Numbered from the stretch's first letter, positions 12,514 to 25,996 are shown. The stretch is DNA of 64,000 nucleotides from Echinometra lucunter (GCA_029962745.1 CM057152.1:23703176-23767175); one strand, 5' to 3'. Notes: generated by a model not told the origin, from the letters alone. Numbers and translations are program-made.

Positions 12514-15053
12514 ATGGCACTTCTTTCTTCACTTCTCAGCATTAAAAATATGGCTACCAGAAATGCTCAACTGAAGTCACTGGTCAGTATGCTTTCACTT
12601 CAAGGAAGAACTGGATCACTCGCAATAAATAACAGGACTCTCTATATTTTGCAATCTAGTTTAGGCCAATCTTTGTTCACAAATCATAGAAGAAATTACG
12701 ATTCTATACCTTCATATTACTTGAATGCAAATACAGGACCTTCTCTTGCATTGCTGTCTCAGAGGACATTGTCAAGTGATACCACTTTGACTCAAGTTGA
12801 TAAGCCCAGAGGAGAGACTGAGTCAAGAAGGAGAAGCAGAGGACTTTCAGAGATTGTGAAAGATGAATGGCTTACAGCTGATCAGTGGAAGCAGATGAAA
12901 ACTAAGTGGCTGGAAGAGCAGAAGCAAAGAAGAAAACAATACATAGTGAGAACAGATTTTGAATACGAACTTCTTGCCATGACATCCATTGCTGCTCAAA
13001 TGTTTCCTTTGGCAGGGAAGTCTCTTGTTGCTTTCATCAAGGATGAGCATGCTGTCTTGAAGTATCCACTGATGAGTAAATGTCTCTTCATGTGTCTGAC
13101 TTGCCAGGACATCGAAGGACTTCTCTGGTGTGTGGATTGGCTGGAGGAAAACCATAGCAGGATGGACAAAGGGACCATAGCAAATGCTGTATCAGGTCTG
13201 TGTATGACAGACAGGTGGCGCCAAAGCGATAGGTTTCTTGCCAGAGCTGATAATGCAGATTGTGTTACTTCGAGGATCCTAGAGCCTTACCTAATAGCAG
13301 CCTGCGAGCATGACGATAGAAGTCTTGCCAAATCTCTACTCGAGGATCACTATAGAAGAGATCTCATTCCATCTGACCCGAGTGTCTTGGAGATCCTCTC
13401 AACCTTCAAGTGCAATTCAGAGGACCATACTGTCATAGAGGATAGTGAGGAAGTAGTTACAGGACTCATGGATTACCACATGAGGAAAAGGGTATTTCCT
13501 TCTCAAAGTGTTGCAGAGGAACTGGGCAACTGGCTGAAGAGGTGATTGCTTTTTTTGTAATTTCTCATAGCTGCTAGTATTCAAGATTTAAGATCTACTG
13601 CATTTTAACCTGCAGGTAGTTGTGTTTGAGTTTGTGTTTGAGGAGTAACTCCAGAATAAGGATAATTAACAAAATAAGAAATAGGCTGTATTTGTGTTTT
13701 ACTTACCCCAAGGATTATGTTGAATGTTAAGTATAATAGTTAACCATACTTATTGACAGACCGAAAGGTTGCCATGGCTTCCGATGCATCCACATTGACT
13801 GAGTTGAATGGGTGAAGGGGATGACTGCAGTAACAAAATTAACCCATTGTACATGATTTTATTTCAGTATTATGATACAAATTTTCCATAGAGCCCAGCC
13901 TGAGTATGCAGTTTTGGGCTTAGTATTCAACAGGTTAAAAATAAAGTCAATGAGGCATGAAAAATATTTAGCTATGGGTCTTTTTCCTTTATGGGAAACA
14001 GAGGTTTAAATCATGTTAAGTACCAGAATGATTAACATAATGTTTCTTACAAAATTCAACATTTAATAACTTTTACAAAGATGACAGAAAAAAATTGGCA
14101 GCACAAAATTATATCTCCAATGATCCAGCCCAGAAGAATTTTTAAAACTACCCGTATACGATATAAGATATAAGAAAGAAATATCCATGATATCCTGCCC
14201 AAAATTAACAGAATGAGACAAAGAATACTTGGAAATTATATTTTCAAATTTCCTTAGACATGTAACTCATGTACAGCTGTGGATCCAGGATTTGATGGGG
14301 GGGATGCATAAATTTTTTTTTTGCGTGTGTCGTAAAAACCGTATTAGGGGAGTAGGCGTATCCTATTATCCTATTACAGGCCCAAAAATTTTAGGACAAG
14401 CAAAAAGAAAGAAAAAAAAAAGTTGTACATTACATTTGTCATTTCGGCGTTCTTCTTTTTTTTGGCCACTTTCTTTTTCGGGGAGGGGGGGGAGGTACCC
14501 AAAATGGTCAAAAATGGGCTGAAAAACACAAATTTTAGGTCTAGGGGGGCCAAGGCCTGCTTGCCCCCCAACCCCCCCCCCCCCTGGATCCACGCGTGCT
14601 CATGTATACTAAATCCTGATTTAAACTGAAAGCGAATTACTGAACTTCCTCTGTATATGTTCATTAGAATTTGGTCCTTTTTCCTATATATATATATATC
14701 TAGTGATCTTGATCTCCTCAACCTATGACACTGAAACAACACATCCTAACATTTGTCAAATTTTCTCAAGTACTTCAAATGAGAAAATTTTTCACGCTGG
14801 CATTGCCCTTTGATACTAACAATTTATTAAAAGTAAAATAGAGAATTGATAGTTTTTGATGAATTGATCAAAATATATACCTACTATGTACCTACTAATT
14901 TCTTTTAGCAAGCAACATGAGACGTGGGAAGTTTCTCACACCAAGATCAATCATCAAGGGGTTTGTAGGTCTTGCTCTAGTCATCTCGAACCTCTGCAGA
15001 TTAGTGAGGAAGAGTTCAGTACTCTCAGGGAGGAGATCTTTAGCAAGGCAAGT

Positions 15054-15131
<78 letters not shown>

Positions 15132-15196
15132 TAATAATAATAATAATAATAATAAATAATAATAATAATTAATAATAATAATAATAATAATTAATA

Positions 15197-15228
<32 letters not shown>

Positions 15229-15233
15229 TAATG

Positions 15234-15326
<93 letters not shown>

Positions 15327-18300
15327 TGTCTTGTTTACCCAGGGTAGCCTCTTCAGTACTATGTACTGTTCTCCCAGAGGGCCCTGCAAGAATATTATTA
15401 CCCTGGCTTTAGCTCTAGCAACCGTAGCGCTTCGTGCATTCAAGGAATAAATCCTACCAGGTACCCATTTGGTCGAGTGTTGCAAATGTAGATAAATGTC
15501 TTGCCAAAGTGCTGCGGCAGGGATTCAAACCCTGTACCTTATGGTTCAAAGCCCGGAGACTTATCCACTGGACCACATCACCTCTACAGTTTTGGTTTCA
15601 GTTTCAGTTTTTTGGTTCATATTTTGCAATTGTTTTCACAATATAGATGGTACAAACAATATAAAGGATACACAAACATGAAATCTATTGTCAGAGAAAA
15701 TAAAAGAAGGTGAGTACCTCATGCAGTATTAGTTGAGAAGAATAGGCTAAGAAATGAAAAGTGAAATATGGAGTAGCTTAAGGAGAAAGCTTGTGAGTTA
15801 TATGCTCAAAAGAGTAATAAGATTTATAATAGTCTTGAAAGAGTGGGAACGAGGTATTCATGATAAGATAAAATTTTTATATTGCAATAATCAAGTTCGC
15901 ATTCAAAGAAATGATATTTGATATTAGAGTCACTATCAGCATTTCCTGTATGCCATGGAATTTACATCAATGTTTTTTTTCTGTGATGCATGTTATATTA
16001 TGGTAAAATTGCTCTGATAATCTGTTTTTTTTGTATTGACTGCCTTATGCTGTGCTTTCGTATGAAGCCCTTCAGGATTTGCCTTTCCCACTTTATTTCA
16101 ATCTGTATACAAATTTATTTGCTACAGTGAAAGTTTTATTTGTGTAAATTTCATCTCATGTCTTACAAATTGTTATTGGATTTGAGTGGAGGGTTAAAGC
16201 ATGCCTGTAGAATTTGTTTGAAAGACAAAGTGTTGAAAGGCGAAAGAGAAAAACGTGTTTTCAAAAAGATACAGAGTCCCACATTTTATTCCCCCTTTTC
16301 CCTTAGTGTCTCTGTATTTTATTTACCCTTTTCTCTCTTTCACTGTATAATGTTAGGTAATCCGTGGCAAGGACATATTCAGGAAAACCACTCCTCAAGA
16401 GCTGGATGCCTTCATGGAATTCATTGATTCTGGGCCTAGCTATGACATTGTCCTAGATGGTCTCAATGTTGCTAAGCTCAAGAAAAGGAAGTCACCTGGT
16501 AAAGTGGTATGTTAAAATAATCTGATGTTAAATGGTAATATAGTCAAATATCTGAATGAAGACTGTTCAAAGGAGACAAGAAAAGTGATTAAAGGCATTG
16601 GCTAACTTTGTGAGTAGCTGATTTAAAAAATTCTCAAACTAAGATGAAACATGTGTATGAGTACTTGTATTTGTACTCAAAAACCCTGAAACCAACAATA
16701 ATTTGGAATGAAAAAGTGTAAGTTAGACGCAAACAGCGATTTTATTATCCTTCGTCTCACGAGACAATCACTAAGAGGACCACTTTGCTTGAATTTGAAA
16801 ATGCCTTTATGTGCCTCCCGCCGCGCGATACGCCAATACACACAGTGCGTAAGGTGAGTCATACGCGCATGCACACTCCTTATGTCTATTCTGTGTAACC
16901 AACCCTCGTATATTTTTCAGACATTGGTTCACATATTTGATATTTAAAAATACTTCCTGTGGATATTATACTTTGAAACTTTCAGACTGGTATTTTTACA
17001 CTATAACCCTTACGTTTATCCCATTTTCAAGTAACAAAACAAAATTTAAAAAAAATCATAACCAATGTCTTTAATTACCGGTTATAACAGCTTTCGGTGT
17101 GAAAAATAGTTCAAAATAATTTTCTTTAGAGATAGGGGTGTTTTTATACAGGCTGTTTCTACAGCAATTTTCAGTGTATATTGTAGCTAAAGTGCATGGA
17201 TTTTAGGAAATCATTAATTGGAGAAAGAGAGGGAGAGAAATGACCCCCCCCCCCCCTCCCCCCCAAAAAACAACAAAAACAAACTTTGGGGTGTTGTCTT
17301 TATTGTATTTGATTTGAAAGTATCTTCCTCGGAATTTTATATAACTTATATATAATTTAACAGTTTGAAGAGTCTGATCTAATACATATTTCAGTACCAA
17401 CACAAGTAAGTTTTTTAGGACCTGATGTTTGATTCATAAACAGTTAAGTCATTACAGTTTGTAACCCAACCATGATTCACTTGAATCCAGTATCACTTTC
17501 CCCCCCCCCCCCCCCCCTGTATTACAGCTGAGGCAGTTCGTGGAGTACCTCACCAAGAGGTGTGGCTACAGATGCCTTGTCCTGGGGAGATCTCACATGC
17601 TGAAACAACGGAATCAGTTTGAGAAAGATGACATGGATGCCATACAAGACCTTGCTGACTGCTTCTTTACACAAAACATGTAAATATCTAGCTTCAGTAG
17701 TGATACTGTAATGTATTTGTGACCAGGCACCACAAAACCACCAAAAAGTCACTAGAAATGAATTTTTAGTTAAAGCAGGATTCTGAAAGAGGAGATGCTT
17801 TAAAATGATGTATAACTCATTACCACTGGATGATCCTAACCCACTTTACTAAGAGAAGAATGTTCATTACCATAGAATGTTACTTTTGAGAAATAAGGGA
17901 TTAAAGTTTGCCAGTCTATTGGAGCACTCTGACTTTCCCACTATTGTGCAAAGGTGACAAAAAGAAGATTAGAACTCAATAGAATTTTCATGGAAGGAGT
18001 CTTCAAATTACCCCCAAAGTTGGCATACTAATTAAGCACATCCTGTTCATTGTTACAGACAAGTATCAATGCAAGAGCTTACCTTGCTTTAATTTTATGG
18101 GAGATTAAAGTGAGGGAAATATTTTCGATCTTCAGAAAGAAGAACTAATTACAACATAATCCAAAAAAGACAAAAAATAGGTTTAATGAAACTGTCAAAA
18201 ATAGCACTTTACGATTGATTGGTGCATCCAAATTTTACAGTACATAGAAAAAAGTATATTCTTTCAGAAAATACCAAAAACTGAAATTTTACCATTCTGA

Positions 18301-21300
18301 CCAAAAACAATGTTGATGAGCTCCAACTGAAAATCACACATTGCGACTTTTTGGTGCTGGCTCACATTTGGAAAAAAAAAAAAGGTTACAAGAGTATGCA
18401 ACTCAAGTGGAGCCTCCCAACCCAACTTACTCATAAGTTTGAACAAATGTTTTTGCAAGGGTTAGAAAGTGACAGACATCTCAATACATTATTGATAATT
18501 GTGTACCAAATATTCAGTAAAGTTCGAATATGACATCATGGAGAAAATTATTATTGATACATGAATACTGTAAAGTTAGCTTAGCAATGAATTAGTTATG
18601 TATAAGACATAAGATTTATGTGAATGTTTCTGTGTGATGTGATCATGTGACACCATTTCCCCCCCAAATTACATATTATGTGAGAAGCAGCCCTAAGAAC
18701 AATGAATCATGTCAGTCAGCACATTTTTTTAACAGACATTACCTATCAAGTTTTGTATTTGACCCCTATAGATCAGAAGATGACCCCTTTATGCTGTATG
18801 CCACCATGCATAGTGGTACCAAGACCCAGTATGTCAGCAGAGATCTGCTTCGGGATCACAAAGCCTTACTCAGTCCTGGAGCTCATCTCTCATTCATCAA
18901 ATGGCAACGTATTCAACAGCTTACCCCTGTAGACCTTCGAGAAGGAAAACCAATCTTCAAGGTAATGAACACATGTCATATGTTTTAGCATGCTGGAACC
19001 AGGGGTATTGTGTTTTGTAGCGTCATCTTGCTTCCATCAGAACACAGTTACCAGTATGCAGTGTTCTTTGTGACGACATATGACGAAAAATATCTTAAAT
19101 TCATTACGTATTTGCTCCGTCGTACAGCATCCGAGTTTAAGGCCTCAAACTTGGATTTGTCTCATTGGGTAATAAAACCTGCAGCACTCACGGTTGGCCT
19201 TTAAAATCCTTGAACGTCCTTGAGAGTTGCTGGGTAGTTGATAAGATATGCCAGTAGGGCCATGACTGAAGAGGTTATGAAAAAGAAAATATATGCGTAT
19301 TCCAAAAAATATGTCCTCTTTTTAATTCCACGTTTGCCAACGAGGATTTCTATACCAAAATAGCGTTTAAAGCATGAAAATCGGGCCAATAATGCCAGAG
19401 ATATTATATTAAAATACTCAAAACTATTCCAGTTACGGACCATTTTTTTCTACATGGTAGGTCTTTACTCGACGACAGCTGCATCAGCTGCGATCAGATT
19501 ATGACGCTTGGCCTTCGGCTTTTACAAGCTTGCCTGGCTGGACTCTATTACCTGAATTCTTCTTTTTAAAAAAAATGAATTTGGCTTATGAATTATTACC
19601 AGCTCGTCAAACACAAAACGCTTACCAGAATAAAACTTGGAACGGTTGAAAATGACCAGGTAGAAGCGAAGATACGTATTAGTCCGTACGCTAAAATTGT
19701 CTCATTGAGTTCTCTGTTTTCTGAGTGAGCGCATTTCAATTTACCCTATGGCCTCGTCGTAGAAATTGGCCCAAACTCGGAATTCAATGAGACAATTTTT
19801 ACGAAGAGTCACACGCAGAACACGATAGTCTCGGTCCCTAGACTGTATTGTCAGAGCCTGATGGAAAGAAGAAGAAGAAGAAGAAGAAAGAAGAAGAAGA
19901 AGAAAGAAGAAGAAGAAAAGGTGACAGAAGTGACCTAATTGTATTTTTTCATTTTGCTTTTTACTTGCTTTTTCAAGTTTATAATCAACTAAACTGAAGT
20001 TCCAACAACTATATTAGGGGATCTTTTAATTTCTCCATGCTGGAAACCTTTGTGTACTCAATGCAAACAATAATTAAAGGGCCTAGGCTAGGCCTGATAT
20101 ACAATAATGGTGATGATGATTATGATGATAATGGTGATGATAATAATAATGAACAGCCAAGTGCATTAAGTAGCATTAAAATAGAATGTTTTTTCGTATC
20201 TTTGACTTTATTAAACGCAGACGATTTTAAGACATCTATTAAAAAAAAAGTTTTATTTTTTTCTCTCATACACAAAGAAACCTAACGAACCAAAAGAAAA
20301 ACTTTTTGGAATTAATCGCTATCCAAACATAGAGGTGCTGACATTGTATGTCTTCATTCTTGTAACTCTGACACTCTCCATCCAAAATATGAACATTCAT
20401 TGTGGGTACCTCTAACCGTGGATCCTACTATCCATGCTCTAACCAAGGCAGTACTCCTTGCTCTGATGCATTAGGCTACTAATCACGACCCTTTACATAA
20501 GTGTCTGAGTGTGCAGACTAACCCAACTGTGCGAGCTCGAGTGAGCTGTGTTGATGCCAGGATTACTGGTCCAAGGCCTTGTGTTGACTTAAGGTTTAAA
20601 TGAAGGACACCCGGCTCCAGGGGGTCTGGACCCCAAAACTGGAAAGTAATGAGACAATCCTACCACGGACCATTTTCGTCATGTCATTAAAATCCTCTTG
20701 CGTAAAACACGAAAAAATTTCTTTCACACGCTTTTGGTATGCAGGGTACCACACTGAAAAAAAATTGAATAATTCAGCAAAACAGTAAATTTTTATTTGG
20801 TACCCCAGGGTTCCAAATTTCTGCCATGACATTACCATCAGATACAGTGAAGCCATATCTAGTTGAGAGAGATGGTTAACCCATAGAGGTACAGTGTCAC
20901 CTTTAGGAGATGCTTTTGCAGTATCTGTTGGTCCAGAATGTTGGGCAGTACATATCATACATGAGCAGAAAGAGAAAAAATGCACTGACAAATTTGAGCC
21001 CATTCCCATCGCTGTATGGTGTGGCGTTCTCGAATAAGAGCAGTTTAAGTGTAACTAATCATTAAACTCTTTAAATCGGTAACGCAGTAAATAGTATATA
21101 ATCACTATTTCTGTGTTCAAATTGGCAATTTCTGATTCAATTTTACAATTATATTTCATTTTGGTTTATGTTATATCCATATTCATTTTTTTCAAGCTAC
21201 ATAAACGGGGAAAAAATAATTTGTGTTGCCAATTTGAGGATTGAAGATGATTAATTAAGATCTCAAGAAAGCTCTGTACTGCTATGGGTTAAATTTGCAG

Positions 21301-21571
21301 CAGTCCTTTCTGTAACGAAATAATCTCACCAAGTTTGATGTACATGTATCTAGATTAGATAGGTGTCAAAATGCAAAATTTTGTTCCTCTGTTGGAAACA
21401 ATGGATCACTGATCTTAAACAACTATTCTCTCCTTTTTACTGCAGCAAAATCTGGTCCATGACACAGTGATACAGTCTACAGATAGAAGCTGGCATGTCC
21501 CTTATGATGATGGTCAACCACGTTACTCATATGAGCTTCCTTTTACATGGCTGTGTGCAGTTAGGCTCTAG
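12514..21571 (+). CDS. PRORP: Mitochondrial RNase P catalytic subunit (protein-only RNase P), complete
   Basis: Six exons: 12514-13541, 14909-15047, 16357-16506, 17528-17679, 18772-18961 and 21446-21571, with matching phases and 594 codons (human about 583). The product removes 5' leaders from mitochondrial pre-tRNAs as the nuclease of the MRPP1/2/3 complex. The N-terminus (MALLSSLLS...) is Ser/Arg-rich with few acids, as in a mitochondrial presequence. Exon 1 covers the presequence and helical PPR-like region. Exon 2 carries the CRSC half of the structural zinc site; a His and Cys near the C-terminus ([11 protein letters not shown]) would complete it. The NYN nuclease aspartates are visible: D423 in DGLNVAK, D493 and D494 in SEDDPF, and D514 in SRDLLRDH, matching human D409, D478, D479 and D499. 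Intron 2 has a GC donor; the other introns are GT-AG. A Met13 start is also possible. Intron 5 (about 2.5 kb) contains a TTAA MITE. Confidence 0.96.
13542..14908 (+). other. PRORP intron 1
   Basis: Donor AAGAG|GTGATT, acceptor TTTTAG. It contains the GGATCC-bounded element below and is otherwise without recognisable content. Confidence 0.8.
14278..14600. mobile_element. Miniature element with GTGGATCCAGG termini
   Basis: The left end GTGGATCCAGGATTTG is the inverse of the right end CCCCTGGATCCACGCGTG. Internal G and C homopolymers also pair. Non-coding; in PRORP intron 1. Confidence 0.6.
15048..15053 (+). promoter_or_regulatory. Non-canonical GC splice donor of PRORP exon 2
   Basis: Exon 2 must end after ...TTTAGCAAG to join exon 3 in frame, and the following bases are GCAAGT. 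AAG|GCAAGT is the known consensus of GC-AG introns, in which strong flanking complementarity to U1 offsets the C. No GT donor in the right frame is nearby. Confidence 0.8.
15055..15582 (-). mobile_element. tRNA-derived SINE with long ATT tail, minus strand
   Basis: Read on the minus strand from about 15582, the sequence starts with a tRNA-like head. A-box TGGTCCAGTGG (15575-15565) and B-box GGTTTGAATCC (15531-15521) are 44 bases apart, as in a tRNA gene. A tRNA-unrelated body runs to about 15326, then about 270 bases of ATT repeat form the tail. It lies in PRORP intron 2, antisense to the gene, and its tail ends directly beside the GC donor. Confidence 0.75.
15059..15325. repeat. (AAT)n microsatellite
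   Basis: About 265 bases of AAT repeat with a few interruptions, best read as the SINE tail. The polyasparagine and polytyrosine frames are artefacts. Confidence 0.95.
19010..19860. repeat. Repeat segment with internal inverted TTGTCTCATTGA motifs
   Basis: AAAATTGTCTCATTGAGTTC (about 19690) is inverted at 19778-19797 (GAATTCAATGAGACAATTTT), and a third copy of the motif lies near 19155. Probably a composite foldback element in PRORP intron 5. Outer borders are unsure. Confidence 0.45.
19866..19918. repeat. (GAA)n microsatellite
   Basis: GAA repeat with AAAG interruptions in PRORP intron 5. Confidence 0.9.
20876..21292. mobile_element. TTAA-flanked MITE, member 2
   Basis: TTAACCCATAGAGGTAC on the left mirrors GTACTGCTATGGGTTAA on the right, with TTAA at 20876-20879 and 21289-21292. 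It shares long stretches with the element at 61831. Located in PRORP intron 5, 153 bases before exon 6. Confidence 0.85.
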
Positions 21572-22039
21572 ATTATTCGCAACCTGAAATGATTTTGCAT
21601 CTCTTCATGCGGGGAATAGAAGGAAATACAAAAAAACTCAACTTCAATGCCCTTTACATTGTTGCTTTTATTACCCCTGATCACTGGAATTCTTGCCTGC
21701 ACCAAAGTGTGCGCCATCCCTACTCCTTAGGGAGCATTTCTACCATTTTGCACTGTTAACATGCATGCATGCAATTGGGAACTCTACCTAGTCTTCATAA
21801 GTGGCAGTAGTTAGTATTTTTAAATCAAAGGCCAGGTTTTGCCTTTGATCACTCCTCCTACAGGATTATTCACTACGGCTTCTCAGTTCTATGACCCCAA
21901 TTCTTCCAGAAATTACTAGCATTTAGACCAGTTTTTTTTGAAGTGGTCAAAGCTTGTAAACATATTAATAATCCTTCTTTTTCATTTTTTCCCTTTTTAT
22001 TTTCAATAACTGTATTAATAATTATTATCATAGCACATA

Positions 22040-22735
22040 TACCGAGTTGTTGTGTGTCTGGACAGGTTGTATGGTTGGACCTAGTATTCATCGACCGCCT
22101 TTAATTGGTTACGTCGTATCTCTGAAAATATTTGTTGGTTTTCCCTTAATTTCGTCTCACTTGTGCAGAAAATGCAGCAGATTAACATCTCATGTTCCGA
22201 TTGTTGACTCAGACGATACGCACGGAAATCTTGGTGACAAACGCATGTGATGTTTTTCACTCGGCACCTGTGTGAGCTCATTATTTAAACCGACCGCCCG
22301 TCCTCTGTATTGATTAAGCATGTATTTATCATTTTCATTATCAAAGTTTTTTTTAAAAATAATTAAATTCTGTTATTTCATCCTAATTTCTCTTGGACTT
22401 TGGTTACGATAGCCTGTTTGATTACTTTGGGGTACTGCGCCAAGTTCCACGCATACTTTCTGATTTCATGCGCAGGAAAGCATTGCGCGAAGGTGGTCGG
22501 TTTCAAAAAAGGTGGTCGATGAGTAGTAGAGCTACCATGTATCCAGACAAGACGGCAATTTCAAGAATTTTGCAAGCAAAATTTCATAAGTTGTTTGAAT
22601 GTAATGTCAGACAATATTACAAAGCACGAATGTTCACAATTATCTGTGATATTTGATGCATATATTTTGTGAAATCCAAAGGCAGAAGAGGAGGTTTTAT
22701 TTTTCTTAAGTGTCCGGACACCCTACCCCCATCCA
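22040..22735. mobile_element. TIR element with GTCCGGACA termini, copy 2
   Basis: Left end GAGTTGTTGTGTGTCTGGACAG; right end AGTGTCCGGACACCCTACC. It is longer than the relative at 8305 but shares the internal AATGT-AGACAATATTA segment. Non-coding. Confidence 0.55.
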
Positions 22736-24539
22736 GTATAAAATCTTACCATACATTTGTATACACAGAAAGACAATTACTGGAAATATATAGATATCTA
22801 ACTAGTGATAGATAAGAATTAACATGCAGAAAAGTAGAAGCATGAATGTGAATTTAATTTCCAAACTCCTTAACCTTGCATTTTTTAATGTTGGGTAAAC
22901 TGCAGGGGATGGTGTTGGGGGGGGGGGGGGCTTCACATACTAGCTATATACAAATTCTTTTTACAGGTGATTGGAATGCTTTGAAATTTGAGGAAATGAA
23001 AATTGAAATCAATTTGATACACTTTGTTCCCATAAACTGTACATGCTAGTATATATGCCATGGCCACATGAATTGTGTGTCCACATACCCTAGTGGATTT
23101 AGGCAAAGAGTATTAATGTTGAGAGTTTTTAGTGCCGCAATAAAGCATGCATACATATTGTGGTACATGTCAATCGGGGAAAGCCTATAGCCTTTATCAA
23201 GACGGCGTAGAGAAAAAAGAGATTATAGCCTTTATCAAGACGTTTGTATTTCTTATCTTCTTTATTTTTCTTCTTTTTCGGTACATCGCTTTGAGTAAAG
23301 AGCCTAAGAGGTGAATGGCATAACATAATTAATATTGATATTGTCCTGTATTAAAATAAAAACTTATGTCCATCAACAGATATGATCAACTCTAACTGCA
23401 ACAGGCAAGGGAGTAAGGGTGAGAAGCAGAAGGGGCCAGAGCTAATAAGTTATTCGGGAGAGATTACTGTGAAATTCTATGGGATATGGGTGGGGAGGGT
23501 AAATGTGTTCCCTGATATTAAGCTCTATATGAGCAAACGCTGGGATATTTGACAGGGATGTCAGGAAATTCTGAAATGAAATTAATAAAAAGGAGATCTT
23601 CAAGTTTTTCTCTAAATCAGAATATTTTATTTATTAATATTATGTGTCACGATACATGTAAATTACAAACCTATTAAATGTAGGCCTTATGTTAAAAGTC
23701 CAAAGACAGGTGAAAGGGCTTTGAAAAAAATGAGATTGCATGCTTGCAATGAAAAGACTATTCAAGATTCTCTTAGCTGGGTGGACTAGCGCATCTGACA
23801 AAAAAAAAAAAAAAATCAGGCACCTTACTCTGAGTTTTTGGACAAGCAAGGAAAAAAGTTTGAGATGTTCCTTCTGTGCCAGGGGTGCACATTTCCTTTC
23901 ACTCGATGTGTGAAATCAGATATCAGATTTGGTGGCTGCTGGCATGTAGGCCTGGGGGCACAGGGATTCTCGGATACACCTCCAATAAGAATAACTGAAA
24001 GTGAGGTTTTGTAAAACATGTATTCTGCTGTAGCAATCTGAGTAGTCAGGTGATCCAAAAAAAAAAAAAAAAATGGTAGGCCTAGTATTAGGTGCATCAG
24101 GGCCTACAGTTATTAAAAGAAGCAAAAAAGCCCCCGCCTCTATATCACTTTTAATCAAATACTATTTAACCTTCAATAACAATACCAGCTGAGGATATAC
24201 TGAATCCTCAATTCTGTTTTGAAAAAGTAGGCATATCCCATTTATCTCCCCCCCCCCCCCAGCTCTGTCTTTTTCTTCTTTCCCTCTCCCTCTCAAAGAG
24301 TTCCATTTTCCTTTTATTTTCTCATACTCTCTACTCCCACAACCGATCTGTAAAACTGACTTCATTGATACAAATGAGGCACAATAGAACAGCGATTCTA
24401 ATCAATTCTAAATTTTACCCATTCAATTTTTACCTCCCTGACTCTAGCAGACGACGCGTCGGTCTCGCGTGACTCATGATACAGAGAAAGTACACGGCCA
24501 CATGACGTTATCGATAATAACACGTGTAGTATTACAAAA

Positions 24540-25520
24540 TTGGTCAAAAGCATGCATATTCTTGGGGATTTATGGGGGTCTGTTGGACTCATCGAGGTTC
24601 AATTATATATTTTCAGAGTTTGAAATTTCATGTGAATCACCTTGTCATTGATTTAAAGAAATCAATCAATCAGATAGGGGAATTAACTTAATTTCAAATT
24701 CCCTGTTTTTGTGTATTAATCTATGGCAGCTTGAAGGCCAGAAGCATGCATATTCCCTGGGATTTATTGGAGGTCTTTAAAAATCTTTGAGCCTTCAGTT
24801 TGCTTATTCAAAGTCCCAAATTGCATATAATTCACATTTTTAAAATCTACAAATAAAAACTATAGGAATTATAATCTTCCGAAAATTGCTTGTTTTGCGT
24901 GTAAGCATATGGCGGGCGAGCCTTTTTTTTGTCAAAAGCATGCATATTCCCAGGGATTTATGGGGGTTTTATTGGACTCATCGAGCCTAAATTATATATT
25001 TCCAGAGCTTGAAATTTCATATAAATCACTTCTTTCTTAAATTTGAATAAAAGCTATGGGAATCAAAATCATTTCAAAATCAATTAACCTATGGCAGCTG
25101 GAAGACTAAAAGCAGGCATATTCCCTGGGATTTATGAGGGGTCTCTTTCACTTTTTGAGCCTTCAGTAAGCTTTTTCAGAGTCTCACATTACATGTCAGT
25201 TACATTTGCAATAAATTTAAGGTAACAATAGGGGGAACAATAATCATTCTTAAAATCTTTGTTTTCACATGTTAACCCTATGGCAGGTGACTCCGTCAAA
25301 AAGCAGGCATGATCCTGGGGATTTATAGTGCAATTTATTGAAAATAAAGATTCAAGAAATGTTTCTTTAACTATCCATCCTTCCGCTCATGCAAAAATCA
25401 GGCTTCAAAACCAAAGTTTTAGATATGAAATATCAAGAAAAATGAGACATCTTTTCACACGTTATACCAATGGCGGACGCATTTTTCTGAGTCCATTTTT
25501 AACACAGCATTTACCCTTGC
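24540..25520. repeat. Tandem array of five units, about 190 bp each
   Basis: The core CATGCATATTCCC-GGGATTTATGG recurs at 24551, 24745, 24939, 25113 and 25304 (spacings 194, 194, 174, 191). Each unit also has an ATGGCAG-type segment, a GAGCC-TCA segment and an AATTTCAT segment in the same order. A weak sixth unit may end near 25520. Confidence 0.85.
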
Positions 25521-25954
25521 CAAAATGTACTACGGAAGAAGATGAGAGTAATTCGTCTTGTCATCAAGGTCTTTGATTTAGGGTCTATGCACTTACTTCC
25601 AAGCAATTCAGTGTGTTCTGAATATATTGGAAATGTAAATAATGATAGTGGAAAGAGAAAATTTAGATTATGGATATATTATTACAAGAATATATATTTT
25701 CTTATACCAAGCTCCCTTAAGTTCATGTAAGGATCATTGTGAATTGTATGTTTCCAATTGCTTTCATCATAGATTAGTCCCCAAGTTGATTGACAAGAAA
25801 GGGCACTCTCCTGCAATTATTGTTATGCTGGTACCAAAATTTATGCAGTTGAAGAAATGATTAAAAAGCTCTAATTTTGATGAAATATCACATTAATGTT
25901 TAGTTTCTCATTATGTTGTAACTTGTACTGTGTCTTTAAGCGATTGTGAAATGG

Positions 25955-25957
25955 GGA

Positions 25958-25996
<39 letters not shown>

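Noticed and set aside
12847..13155. Minus-strand frame of 102 codons
   Set aside because: Antisense shadow of PRORP exon 1.
14895..15485. Long minus-strand frame of polytyrosine/polyisoleucine
   Set aside because: Created by the AAT repeat and the SINE; the real coding exon is on the plus strand.
15500..15582. tRNA gene on the minus strand
   Set aside because: A- and B-box spacing fits, but the sequence continues into a SINE body with an ATT tail, so it is a retroposon head and not a free tRNA gene.
24540..25330. CRISPR-like repeats
   Set aside because: Units are about 190 bp, diverged, without short identical repeats or spacers, and the DNA is eukaryotic.
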